A stretch of DNA of 64,000 nucleotides from Marivibrio sp040218065 (lineage in GTDB: Bacteria > Pseudomonadota > Alphaproteobacteria > UBA8366 > Aestuariispiraceae), in assembly GCF_040218065.1 (NCBI RefSeq), contig NZ_JAVJQE010000008.1, forward strand, positions 434,001 through 498,000. The letters are read 5' to 3'. A model generated the notes under the pieces. The model ran no database searches. It was not told the origin of the DNA and was given only the letters and a program-made list of their open reading frames with translations. Both the position numbers and the translations under genes were made by a program. This document shows, piece by piece, positions 17,070 through 25,787 of the stretch (positions are counted from its first letter, which is position 1; the number at the start of each line of letters is the position of its first letter).

Positions 17070-18707
17070 ATGCCCGATTCCGTCCCGCCCGCCGCCTACG
17101 ACATGTTCCCGCTCTCGCCGGACGAGACGCCCTATCGCAAGCTCTCCGGCGACTTCGTTGGGACCGACAGCTTCCGGGGCGAGGAGTGGCTGACGGTCGA
17201 GCCCGAGGCGATGCGCCTGCTGTCGGAGGAAGCCTTCCGCGACATCAACCATCTGCTGCGCCCGGGCCATCTGCAGCAGTTGGCCGACATCTTGAAGGAC
17301 CCGGAGGCCTCGCCGAACGACCGCTTCGTCGCCTTCGATCTCTTGAAGAACGCCAACATCGCCGCCGGCGGCGTGCTGCCGATGTGCCAGGACACCGGCA
17401 CCGCCATCGTCATGGGCAAGAAGGGCCGGCGGGTGTGGACCGACGGGTCGGACGCGGCCGCGCTGGGCCAGGGCGTGTTCGACGCCTATGAGCGCAACAA
17501 TCTGCGCTATAGCCAGGTCTCGCCCGTCTCGATGTTCGAGGAGACCAACACCAAGACCAATCTGCCGGCGCAGATCGACCTTTACGCGCAAGGCGCCGGC
17601 CAACAGGAGGACGCCTACAAGTTCCTCTTCATCGCCAAGGGCGGCGGATCGGCCAACAAGACCTTCCTGCATCAGGCGACGCCCTCGCTGGTCGATCGCG
17701 AGCGCATGCTGGCCTTCCTGGACGAGAAGATCCGCACGCTGGGGACCGCCGCTTGCCCGCCCTATCACTTGGCGGTCGTGATCGGCGGCACCTCGGCGGA
17801 GTTGAACCTCAAGACCGTCAAGCTCGCCTCCTGCCGCTATCTGGACGGCCTGCCGACGCAAGGAGGCCCGGAAGGCGCCGCCTTCCGCGATCTGGAGATG
17901 GAGGCCGCCGTCCACGAGATGACCCGCAACATGGGCATCGGCGCCCAGTTCGGCGGCAAGTATTTCTGTCACGACGTGCGCGTCATCCGCCTGCCGCGTC
18001 ACGGCGCCTCGCTGCCGATCGGGATCGGCGTCAGCTGCTCGGCCGACCGCCAGGCGATGGGCAAGATCACCCGCGACGGCGTCTTCCTGGAGGAGCTGGA
18101 GCGCGACCCGGTTAAATATCTGCCCGAGGTCGACGCGAGCGAGTTCGAGGGCGAGGTGGTCGAGCTCGACCTCACCCTGCCGATGGACAAGCAGCGCGAG
18201 ATCCTGAGCAAACACCCGATCAAGACCCGCCTCAGCCTGACCGGCCCGATCATCGTCGCCCGCGACGCCGCCCACCGGAAGCTGCGCGAGCGCCTGGCGA
18301 AGGGCGAGCCGCTGCCGCAGTACTTCAAGGATCATCCGATCTACTACGCCGGCCCGGCCAAGACGCCGGAAGGCTACGCCTCCGGCTCCTTCGGGCCGAC
18401 GACGGCGGGACGCATGGACGGCTTCGTCGACGAATTCCAGGCGGCCGGCGGCTCCATGATCATGCTGGCCAAGGGCAACCGCAGCCCGGTCGTCACCAAG
18501 GCCTGCGCCAAGCACGGCGGCTTTTATCTCGGCTCCATCGGCGGCCCGGCCGCCCGCCTCGCCCAGGACTGCATCAGGAAGGTGGAGTGCCTGGCGTATC
18601 CCGAGCTCGGCATGGAGGCGATCTGGCGCATCGAGGTCGAGAACTTCCCCGCCTTCATCGTCGTCGACGACAAAGGGAACGATTTCTTCAAGGATTTGAA
18701 GATCTGA
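17070..18707 (+). CDS. fumarate hydratase class I (Fe-S)
   Basis: A 545-residue single-chain class I fumarase with the alpha and beta regions fused. The three expected [4Fe-4S] cysteines are in LPMCQDTGTA, TAACPPYHLA and GVSCSADRQ. Other motifs include EETNTKTNLPAQID, GGGSANKTFL and the C-terminal GRMDGFVDEFQAAGGSMIM region. It hydrates fumarate to L-malate in the TCA cycle and is oxygen-sensitive, complementing FumC at 6323-7717. A close ribosome-binding site supports the start at 17070. Confidence 0.95.
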   Translation: MPDSVPPAAYDMFPLSPDETPYRKLSGDFVGTDSFRGEEWLTVEPEAMRLLSEEAFRDINHLLRPGHLQQLADILKDPEASPNDRFVAFDLLKNANIAAGGVLPMCQDTGTAIVMGKKGRRVWTDGSDAAALGQGVFDAYERNNLRYSQVSPVSMFEETNTKTNLPAQIDLYAQGAGQQEDAYKFLFIAKGGGSANKTFLHQATPSLVDRERMLAFLDEKIRTLGTAACPPYHLAVVIGGTSAELNLKTVKLASCRYLDGLPTQGGPEGAAFRDLEMEAAVHEMTRNMGIGAQFGGKYFCHDVRVIRLPRHGASLPIGIGVSCSADRQAMGKITRDGVFLEELERDPVKYLPEVDASEFEGEVVELDLTLPMDKQREILSKHPIKTRLSLTGPIIVARDAAHRKLRERLAKGEPLPQYFKDHPIYYAGPAKTPEGYASGSFGPTTAGRMDGFVDEFQAAGGSMIMLAKGNRSPVVTKACAKHGGFYLGSIGGPAARLAQDCIRKVECLAYPELGMEAIWRIEVENFPAFIVVDDKGNDFFKDLKI

Positions 18708-18714
18708 GGGGAGA

Positions 18715-18866
18715 CCCCCTCTCCCCTTTCATAAGGGGAGAGTGAGGGGGCCGCGACGCGGAACGCGTCGTGGGAGGGTGAGGGGATGGTTGCAGCGACG
18801 CGCCGACTTCCCGACTTTCAGCAGCCACCCCTCACGCCGACCCTCTCCCCTCTGAAGGGGAGAGGG
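18715..18866. repeat. pair of GC-rich palindromic repeats in an intergenic spacer
   Basis: Two related hairpins flank a 90-bp spacer. The first has CTCTCCCC and GGGGAGAG arms within 18715-18750. The second, at 18841-18866, has CCCTCTCCCC, loop TCTGAA and GGGGAGAGGG. Both lie between the convergent ends of the fumarase and acyl-CoA synthetase genes, where they could serve as bidirectional terminators. The sequence is of the type dispersed in alphaproteobacterial genomes. Confidence 0.75.
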
Positions 18867-18888
18867 GGAAGGGGGCCGGCGCAAAGCC

Positions 18889-20496
18889 TCACCCCCGCTC
18901 CCGCAGCTTCTTGCGCATGATCTTGCCGGTCGCGGTCATCGGCAACTCGTCCACGAACTCGACGAGCCGCGGGTATTCGTGCGCGGCGAGGCGCGTCTTC
19001 ACGTGGGCCTTGATCTCCTCGGCTAGATCCTCGCTCGGCGCATGGCCGGGGGCGGCGACGATGAAGGCCTTGATCGCCTGGGTGCGGATCGGGTCCGGCA
19101 CGCCGACGACGGCCGCCATCTGCACGGCCGGATGGCCGGCGAGGCAATCCTCGATCTCGCCCGGGCCGACGCGGTAGCCGGCCGTCGTGATGACGTCGTC
19201 ATTGCGCCCGACATAGAAGAAATAGCCGTCTGCGTCCCGCCGGCCGGTGTCGCCGGTCAGAAGCCAGTCCCCGACGAACTTCTCGTTGGTCGCCGCCTCG
19301 TTCCCCCAATAGCCGAGGAACATCACCGGATCCGGCGCCTTGACGGCGATCGCGCCGACCGCGCCGTCCGGCAGTTCCTCCCCCGTCTCGGCGTCGACGA
19401 TCGCGACGCGGTGGCCGGGAACGGCGCGGCCCATCGCGCCCGGGCGCACCTCGAACAGGCCCGCGCAGTTGGACAGCACCAGATTGCATTCGGTCTGGCC
19501 GTAGAACTCGTTGATCGTCAGACCGAAGGCCTCGCGGCCCCAGCCCAGCAGTTCTTCGCCCAAGGTCTCCCCGCCGCTGCCGATGGAGCGCACGGCGCAC
19601 CCGAAGCGCCGGGGCTCTGTCACCTGGCGCATCAGTTTCAAGGCGGTGGGCGGCATGAAGGCGTTGCGGACCTTGAAGTCGGCCAGCACCTGAAAGGCCT
19701 CCTCCGGGTCGAACTTGCCCATGCGATAGGCCAACACCGGGACGCCGTGATGCAGGCTCGGCAGCAACACGTCGATCAGGCCGCCGATCCAGGCCCAGTC
19801 CGCCGGCGTCCAGAACAAATCGCCCGCTTGCGGGAAGAATTCCTGCGGCAACTCGACGCCCGGCAAATGGCCCAGCAGCACCCTATGGCCGTGCAGCGCG
19901 CCCTTGGGCGGCCCGGTGGTGCCGGAGGTGAAGATCAGGATCGCCGGATCGTCCGGCCCTGTGTCGACCGCCTGGAAGGCGTCGGCGGCCTTGTCCATCA
20001 GCGTGTGAAAATCCTGGGCGCCGTCGGCCGGCCCGTCGATGCACAGGATGAGCTGCAAATCCGGCAGCCGGTCCCGGATCGCCAGAATCTTCGGCAGGCT
20101 CGCCGCGTCCGTCACCAGCGCGGCCGCCCCGCAGGTCTTCAGGCGGTATTCCAGCGCCTCCTCGCCGAACAGCGTGAAGAGCGGGACCGAGACCATCCCC
20201 GCCTTGTGCGCGCCGAGATGGGCGACCGCCGTCTCCGGCGCCTGGGGCGCCAGCACGCCGACCCGGTCGCCGCGCTTGAGGCCGCCAGCCGTCAGCACAT
20301 TGGCGAAGCGATTGGTCAGGCGCGACAGGTCGCCGAAGCTGTAGCGCGTCACCGTGCCGTCCGGGGCGCGGTAGATCAGCGCCGGCTTCTGCGGATCCTG
20401 CTTGTCGGTGCAGTCGACGCCGATGTTGTAGCGATCCGGGATCGGCCAGCGGAAGCCGTCATACAGGGTCCGGTAGTCCGGCGCGCGGGTCAGCAT
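18889..20496 (-). CDS. acyl-CoA synthetase (AMP-forming), medium-chain-like
   Basis: A 535-residue ANL-superfamily ligase. Motifs are the ATP-binding FTSGTTGPPKGALHGH, the FWTPADWAWIGGL motif typical of bacterial medium-chain/acetyl-type synthetases, the NEFYGQTE motif, the adenylate-binding GDWLLTGDTGRRDADGY and the catalytic lysine region PMTATGKIMRKKL. It activates a carboxylic acid to its CoA thioester; chain length cannot be read from the sequence. The ATG at 20494-20496 has GGGAGGA upstream. Confidence 0.9.
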   Translation of the reverse strand: MLTRAPDYRTLYDGFRWPIPDRYNIGVDCTDKQDPQKPALIYRAPDGTVTRYSFGDLSRLTNRFANVLTAGGLKRGDRVGVLAPQAPETAVAHLGAHKAGMVSVPLFTLFGEEALEYRLKTCGAAALVTDAASLPKILAIRDRLPDLQLILCIDGPADGAQDFHTLMDKAADAFQAVDTGPDDPAILIFTSGTTGPPKGALHGHRVLLGHLPGVELPQEFFPQAGDLFWTPADWAWIGGLIDVLLPSLHHGVPVLAYRMGKFDPEEAFQVLADFKVRNAFMPPTALKLMRQVTEPRRFGCAVRSIGSGGETLGEELLGWGREAFGLTINEFYGQTECNLVLSNCAGLFEVRPGAMGRAVPGHRVAIVDAETGEELPDGAVGAIAVKAPDPVMFLGYWGNEAATNEKFVGDWLLTGDTGRRDADGYFFYVGRNDDVITTAGYRVGPGEIEDCLAGHPAVQMAAVVGVPDPIRTQAIKAFIVAAPGHAPSEDLAEEIKAHVKTRLAAHEYPRLVEFVDELPMTATGKIMRKKLRERG

Positions 20497-20757
20497 TTGT
20501 TTCCTCCCGTTTAGGCGGGAGGGTAGTGGGGTTCGGCTGCGACGGGAAGGGGGCGGCGTTGGGGGGGCGAACGCGGAGCGCGCCGATCGCGACGGTGTCG
20601 CAACGCGCCTCACCCCGGGCTTGTCCCGAGGGAACCGCGCCGCGCGCTCTCGTAGCGGGCTGCGGCGGACCCGGAACAAGTGCGGGCCGACGTTAACCGC
20701 TCTCTCTAAGACAAGGCGTCGCCTCAAGCGTTGGCGCGACCTTGTCGATCGCGCCGC

Positions 20758-21189
20758 TCAGTTCAGCGGCGTGCGCAGCACGAAACGGCCTTCCTCCATG
20801 CCGGCGAAGTATTCCGCCACGGCCGGGTGGAAGGGGCCCTCGTCGTCCGCGCTCGGCTCCAGATTCTGTTCGGAGACGTAGGCGATGTACGGGCTCTCGT
20901 CCTGCGGATTGACTGCGAAGAGATGATAAAAAGGCTGGTCCTTGCGCGGCCGCACCTCTTCCGGGATGGACTGGTACCATTCCTCGGAATTGTCGAACTC
21001 GGGGTCGACGTCGAAGATGACGCCGTGGAAGCCGAACTTGCGGTGCCGCACCGGCAGGCCGATCGGAAACTTCGCCTCCGCGAACAGCGGGCCGTCCTCC
21101 TGCGCCGTCTCGTCGGACGGAGCCATCGGAGGCGCGCCGGCGCGCTGCTGGCGGTCAGTCGTACGGGGGTCGTTTCGGTCATCCATCAT
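20758..21189 (-). CDS. hspQ: heat shock protein HspQ
   Basis: About 143 residues. The C-terminal domain starts AKFPIGLPVRHRKFGFHGV and continues with FDVDPEFDN, DQPFYHLF and YIAYVSEQNLEP, which is the HspQ/YccV hemimethylated-DNA-binding-like fold. HspQ is a specificity factor and substrate of Lon protease in enterobacteria. The N-terminal 45 residues are polar and probably disordered. The start is uncertain between ATG 21189, 21186 and 21126; all keep the full domain. The gene is divergent from ettA. Confidence 0.9.
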   Translation of the reverse strand: MMDDRNDPRTTDRQQRAGAPPMAPSDETAQEDGPLFAEAKFPIGLPVRHRKFGFHGVIFDVDPEFDNSEEWYQSIPEEVRPRKDQPFYHLFAVNPQDESPYIAYVSEQNLEPSADDEGPFHPAVAEYFAGMEEGRFVLRTPLN

Positions 21190-21376
21190 AACCAACAAAA
21201 TCGGGGCGACGGGCCTGAAAATCAAGCCCGGGCGCACACCCTTGCGCGCAATCCGCCGCGCGCGCTTGAGCGCAGCCGCCCCATCGGCTACAACCCTCCG
21301 GCTTTTCCCGGATTTCGCGCGGATTTCCGCGGCCCTGAGCGGCCGCCGGGCGCGCCTTGGAGCGAGGATCGACACC

Positions 21377-23059
21377 ATGGCCCAACAGTACGTCTTCGGC
21401 ATGCACAAGCTGTCCAAGACCTATCCCGGCGGCAAGGAGGTGCTGAAGGAGATCACGCTTCAGTTCCTGCCGGGCGCCAAGATCGGCGTGCTCGGCTACA
21501 ACGGCGCGGGCAAGTCGACGCTCTTGAAGATCATGGCCGGCCGCGACACCGAATATAACGGCGAGGCCTGGGCCGCCGACGGGATCAAGATCGGCTATCT
21601 GGAGCAGGAGCCGCATCTGGACGAGAGCAAGACCGTCGCCGAGAACGCGATGGAGGGGATGGCCGAGCTGAAGGCGCTGGTCGACCGCTTCAACGAGGTG
21701 TCGATGAAGCTCGGCGAAGTCACCGACGACGACGAGATGATGACGCTGATCGGCGAGCAGTCGGAGCTGCAGGAGAAGATCGACGCCGCCGACGCCTGGG
21801 ATCTGGAAAGCCAGGTCGACGTGGCGATGGACGCGCTGCGCTGCCCGCCCGGCGACTGGGGGGTGGAGAAGCTCTCGGGCGGCGAGCGCCGGCGCGTCGC
21901 GCTCTGCCGGCTGCTTTTGTCCAAGCCCGACATGCTGCTGTTGGACGAGCCGACCAACCATCTGGACGCCGAAAGCGTCGCCTGGCTGCAGAAGTTCCTG
22001 GCGGACTACGCCGGCACGGTCGTGATGGTCACTCACGATCGCTACTTCCTGGACAATGTCACCGGCTGGATCCTTGAGCTCGACCGCGGTCGCGGCATCC
22101 CCTACGAGGGCAACTACTCCAGCTGGCTGGAGCAGAAGGAGAAGCGCCTGAAGCAGGAAGGGCGCGAGCAGGAGGCGCGGCTTCGCACCATCGCCGCCGA
22201 GCGCGAGTGGGTCTCCGCCTCCGCCCGCGGCCGGCAGACCAAGGCCAAGGCGCGCATCCAGTCCTACGACAAGCTGGTTCAGGAGGCGCAGGACGCCGAA
22301 AAGGCCAACCAGACCGCCCAGATCGTCATCCCGCCCGGGCCGCGCCTCGGCGACGTGGTGATCGAGGCGGAGGGGATCTCAAAGGCCTATCAGGACAAGC
22401 TCCTGTTCGAGAATCTGACCTTCAATCTGCCGCCGGGCGGCATCGTCGGCGTGATCGGGCCGAACGGCGCCGGCAAGACCACGCTGTTCCGTCTCATCAC
22501 CGGTCAGGAGGAGCCCGATTCCGGCTCCATGCGCGTCGGCGAGACGGTGAAGCTCGGCTATGTCGATCAGTCGCGCGACGCCCTCGATCCCAACAAGAAC
22601 GTCTGGGAGGAGATCTCGGAGGGCGCCGACATGCTGGAGCTCGGCAAGCGCAAGGTCCCCAGCCGCGCCTATGTCGGCTCCTTCAACTTCAAGGGCGGCG
22701 ACCAGCAGAAGAAGGTCGGCCAGCTCTCAGGCGGCGAGCGCAACCGGGTGCATCTGGCGAAGATGCTGAAATCCGGCGCCAACGTGCTGCTGCTCGACGA
22801 GCCGACCAACGATCTCGACGTGGATACGCTGCGCGCGCTGGAGGATTCGCTGGAGACCTTTCCGGGCTGCGCCGTGGTGATCAGCCACGATCGCTGGTTC
22901 CTGGACCGGCTCTGCACCCACATCCTCGCCTATGAGGGCGACAGCCAGGTCACCTGGTTCGAGGGCAACTACGAGGATTACGAGGCCGACCGCAAACGCC
23001 GCCTCGGCGCCGACGCCGACCAGCCGCACCGCATCAAGTACCGCCGGATGACGCGGTGA
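21377..23059 (+). CDS. ettA: energy-dependent translational throttle protein EttA (ABC-F)
   Basis: A 560-residue soluble ABC-F ATPase with two ABC domains and no membrane segment. The first domain has Walker A GYNGAGKST, signature LSGGERRRVALC and Walker B LLLDEPTNHLD. The second has GPNGAGKTT, LSGGERNRVHLAK and LLLDEPTNDLD. The P-site interaction linker lies near residues 250-320 (EQKEKRLKQEGREQEA). EttA binds the ribosomal E site and gates entry into elongation according to ATP/ADP. Length and order match EttA. The stop overlaps the next gene (GTGA). Confidence 0.96.
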   Translation: MAQQYVFGMHKLSKTYPGGKEVLKEITLQFLPGAKIGVLGYNGAGKSTLLKIMAGRDTEYNGEAWAADGIKIGYLEQEPHLDESKTVAENAMEGMAELKALVDRFNEVSMKLGEVTDDDEMMTLIGEQSELQEKIDAADAWDLESQVDVAMDALRCPPGDWGVEKLSGGERRRVALCRLLLSKPDMLLLDEPTNHLDAESVAWLQKFLADYAGTVVMVTHDRYFLDNVTGWILELDRGRGIPYEGNYSSWLEQKEKRLKQEGREQEARLRTIAAEREWVSASARGRQTKAKARIQSYDKLVQEAQDAEKANQTAQIVIPPGPRLGDVVIEAEGISKAYQDKLLFENLTFNLPPGGIVGVIGPNGAGKTTLFRLITGQEEPDSGSMRVGETVKLGYVDQSRDALDPNKNVWEEISEGADMLELGKRKVPSRAYVGSFNFKGGDQQKKVGQLSGGERNRVHLAKMLKSGANVLLLDEPTNDLDVDTLRALEDSLETFPGCAVVISHDRWFLDRLCTHILAYEGDSQVTWFEGNYEDYEADRKRRLGADADQPHRIKYRRMTR

Positions 23060-24027
23060 GCGGCGGCGACGACCGCCTCCTCATCCTCTACGCGGCGCCC
23101 GACGAGATCCGCGACATCGTCGAGGCGCGGGCGGGCGAGTTGCCCGTGCGTTACGTCGCGCGCTCGGCGGACTTGGACGCGGCGCTCAAAGACTTCCGCC
23201 CCACGATCGTCTTCGGAACGGGCGGCGGCGGGGTCGCGAAAGAGGATCTGAAGCGCGCGCTCGACTTCGAGAGCGTGCGCTGGCTTTCCAACGGCGGGGC
23301 GGGGATCGAGCATCTGCTGCCCTGGGATCCGGCCGCGAAGACCGTCACCAACGCCGCCGGCGTCAACGCCGACTTCCTGGCGGAATACGCCGCCGGCGCC
23401 CTCATGGCGATGAACCTGCGCCTGATGGAGCATAGGACCAACCAGCGCGCCCGGCGTTGGGCGGAGCGCACCTGGACGCCGATCGCGGGCAAGCGGCTGT
23501 GCGTCGTGGGGCTGGGGCGGGTCGGGCGCGCGGTGGCCGCGCGCGCCGCGGGCCTGGGGCTCAAGGTCGTCGGCGTGCGCGCCAATCCGCAGCCGACGGA
23601 GCATGTCTCGGAGGTCTTCGGCCCCGATGAGATCGAGCGCGCCGTCGCCGACTGCGACTTCGTCGCCGTCCATGCGGCGCTGACGCCGCAAAGCCGCGGG
23701 CTGGTCGACGCCGCCGTCTTCCGCGCCATGGAGCCGGGCGTCGGCTTCCTGAACGCCGCGCGCGGACCCGTCGTGGACGAGGCGGCGCTGATCCGCGCGT
23801 TGGAAAATGGGACGATCGGTCAGGCCGTCCTCGACGTCTTCGAGACCGAGCCCTTGCCGGAGGCCTCGCCCCTCTGGAGCTTCGATCAGGTCCTGATCAC
23901 ACCCCACATCGCCGACCTCGTCGACGATTGGTTCCGCCGCATGACCAGCGCCTTTTTCGACAACCTCGATCGGCGCCGAGCGGGACTGTCCCTCGATAAC
24001 CGAGTGGACCCTGCCGTCGGCTATTAA
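23056..24027 (+). CDS. NAD-dependent D-2-hydroxyacid dehydrogenase family protein
   Basis: A 323-residue protein that starts with GTG overlapping the ettA stop codon, so it is probably translationally coupled. The Rossmann motif is VVGLGRVGRAVAARAAGLG. The catalytic residues expected in the family are present: Arg in NAARGPVVDE, Glu in FETEPLP and His in ITPHIAD. The substrate is not evident (glyoxylate/hydroxypyruvate-type or another 2-ketoacid). Its linkage to a translation factor looks like operon convenience, not shared function. Confidence 0.9.
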   Translation: MSGGDDRLLILYAAPDEIRDIVEARAGELPVRYVARSADLDAALKDFRPTIVFGTGGGGVAKEDLKRALDFESVRWLSNGGAGIEHLLPWDPAAKTVTNAAGVNADFLAEYAAGALMAMNLRLMEHRTNQRARRWAERTWTPIAGKRLCVVGLGRVGRAVAARAAGLGLKVVGVRANPQPTEHVSEVFGPDEIERAVADCDFVAVHAALTPQSRGLVDAAVFRAMEPGVGFLNAARGPVVDEAALIRALENGTIGQAVLDVFETEPLPEASPLWSFDQVLITPHIADLVDDWFRRMTSAFFDNLDRRRAGLSLDNRVDPAVGY

Positions 24028-24105
24028 AACACCCGATTTAGTTGTTTATTTTAATAGACGCCACTAAAATGGTTCAATGTCGCGAGCCGCAAGTGTGAGT
24101 GGACT

Positions 24106-24393
24106 ATGCGTTTTCAGAAAGAGGATGTAGCGGCTGGACTTGGCGCTTTGGCTGGCGTCGCCACTGGCCAATACGCCTATTGGACGGCCGCCGAGGAGGT
24201 GCGGTTGCTCTGGGCGCTGCTTCTCGTGCCGGCGGCGCTCCTTCTCGGCGCTCTTCTCGGCGTGATCCTATCGGCGCTTCTAGAGCAGGCGCTTCAGGCC
24301 GGGCTCCGCGGACGGGCCGGCCTCCTTTGCGCTGCATTTTTGTCGCTCGTCGTTTTCTACGGTCTTCATTCGATCGTCTTGCATGTCAATTGA
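24106..24393 (+). CDS. small membrane protein, unknown
   Basis: A 95-residue protein with about three hydrophobic segments (residues near 9-25, 33-60 and 72-92) and no recognised family. The preceding 78 bp are AT-rich for this genome and may contain its promoter. Its last eight bases overlap the end of the convergent MFS gene. The start ATG at 24106 lacks an obvious ribosome-binding site, so expression is uncertain. Confidence 0.55.
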   Translation: MRFQKEDVAAGLGALAGVATGQYAYWTAAEEVRLLWALLLVPAALLLGALLGVILSALLEQALQAGLRGRAGLLCAAFLSLVVFYGLHSIVLHVN

Positions 24394-25633
24394 GAGGACC
24401 GCCACGCGGCTTCGATAGTTTGGCTGTCGCCCGCGCTTCCGCCTTCGTCGGCAGCAGGCCGCGGAAGATCAGCGTCGCGGCGGTCAGCATCACGCATACG
24501 ACGGCGAGGGTGAGCGGCATGGCGTGGGGGCCGGCCGCGCCCATGGCGGCGCCCGCGCCCCAGGGGCCGATCATCGCGCCCAAGCCCCACATCATGGTCA
24601 GAAGCGCGCTCGCGGCCGACAGGGCCGGTCCGCGGAAGCGTCGGCCGATCAGCATCAGGCTGACGGTGAAGAGGGCGAAGCTCATCGCCCCCCACAGCGC
24701 CAGCACTGCGTAGAAGACGAAGCCCCCCGGCGCCAGCAACGGCAGAACGAGGCCGCAGGCCGCGCACAGAGCGGCGCAGCCCGGCAGCACCTGGCGCGGA
24801 CCGATCCGGTCGGCGAGCCAGCCGATCGGGTACTGGAATCCGACCGCGCCGACCACGATCGCGATCAGCGGCAGCGAGGCCGCGTCCCCTTCCAACCCCA
24901 GGCGCAGCGCCCAGACCGGCGTCAGCCCCAAGGTCGTCCCGTCCAGCAGGCCGAAGGCGAAGACCGCGCCCAGCATCACCGCGCCGCCGCGCCAGATCGG
25001 CCCGAAGCGCGCCTCGCTTGGCGCGCCCAAGGCCGTTTCGCCGCGCAAGGGATCCAGCCGCCGGAACCCCAGCACCGGCGCGACCGAGGCCGCGACCACC
25101 GCCATCACCAGATAGAAGGCCGTCATGTCCTCGGTCCCGACCATCGGCGCCAACGCCGGGCCGGCGGCGAAGGCCGCGCCCATCACGGTGGTGTAGAGGG
25201 CGATCACGCGCCCGCGCCGCTCCTCGCCCGCGATGGCGTTGATCCAAGCCTCGCCGATCACATAGAGCCCGTTGATGAAGACGCCCAGCAGGAAGCGCAG
25301 GACGAGCCACCGCCAGTAGCCGTACTCGAGGCTCATCAGCCCCAGCACCAGGATCGCGCCGGCGGCGCCGACGAACAGCATCGCCCAACCGCCGTAACGC
25401 TCCGTCAGACGCGGCAGGAAGAAGGCGCTGACGATGACGCCGAGGCCGACCATGGCCGTGTTCAGGCCGATCATGTCTTCTGCGACGCCGCGCCGCTCCA
25501 GCATCAGCGCGACGATCGGATAGAGCAGCCCGGCCGAGAACGCGAAACCGCACACCGTCGCGATCACGGCCGGCAATTCGGCGCGCGGTCGCGCGGAGGC
25601 GGCCCGAGAGGGGGAACCAGAAGCGTCATACAT
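24386..25633 (-). CDS. MFS transporter
   Basis: A 415-residue integral membrane protein with about twelve hydrophobic segments. It carries the cytoplasmic loop LPRLTERYGGWAMLF in the first half and GWLADRIGPRQVL in the second, the classic major facilitator loop 2/3 motifs, and resembles YcaD-like sugar/drug transporters. The substrate is unknown. It is monocistronic and convergent with the small membrane protein gene. Confidence 0.88.
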   Translation of the reverse strand: MYDASGSPSRAASARPRAELPAVIATVCGFAFSAGLLYPIVALMLERRGVAEDMIGLNTAMVGLGVIVSAFFLPRLTERYGGWAMLFVGAAGAILVLGLMSLEYGYWRWLVLRFLLGVFINGLYVIGEAWINAIAGEERRGRVIALYTTVMGAAFAAGPALAPMVGTEDMTAFYLVMAVVAASVAPVLGFRRLDPLRGETALGAPSEARFGPIWRGGAVMLGAVFAFGLLDGTTLGLTPVWALRLGLEGDAASLPLIAIVVGAVGFQYPIGWLADRIGPRQVLPGCAALCAACGLVLPLLAPGGFVFYAVLALWGAMSFALFTVSLMLIGRRFRGPALSAASALLTMMWGLGAMIGPWGAGAAMGAAGPHAMPLTLAVVCVMLTAATLIFRGLLPTKAEARATAKLSKPRGGPLN

Positions 25634-25787
25634 GGCCTCGTGGCGCTAGCACGGTCGCCGCCGCCGCGCCAGAGGCCGCGGCGCACCTCTAAGGGAATTC
25701 TTAACCAAACTCCTGGATCTTCGGTCTTATACAGGGGGGGGGCGACGCGGTCCGGTGACGGACGGCGCGGAGTAGGAGACGTCTTAG

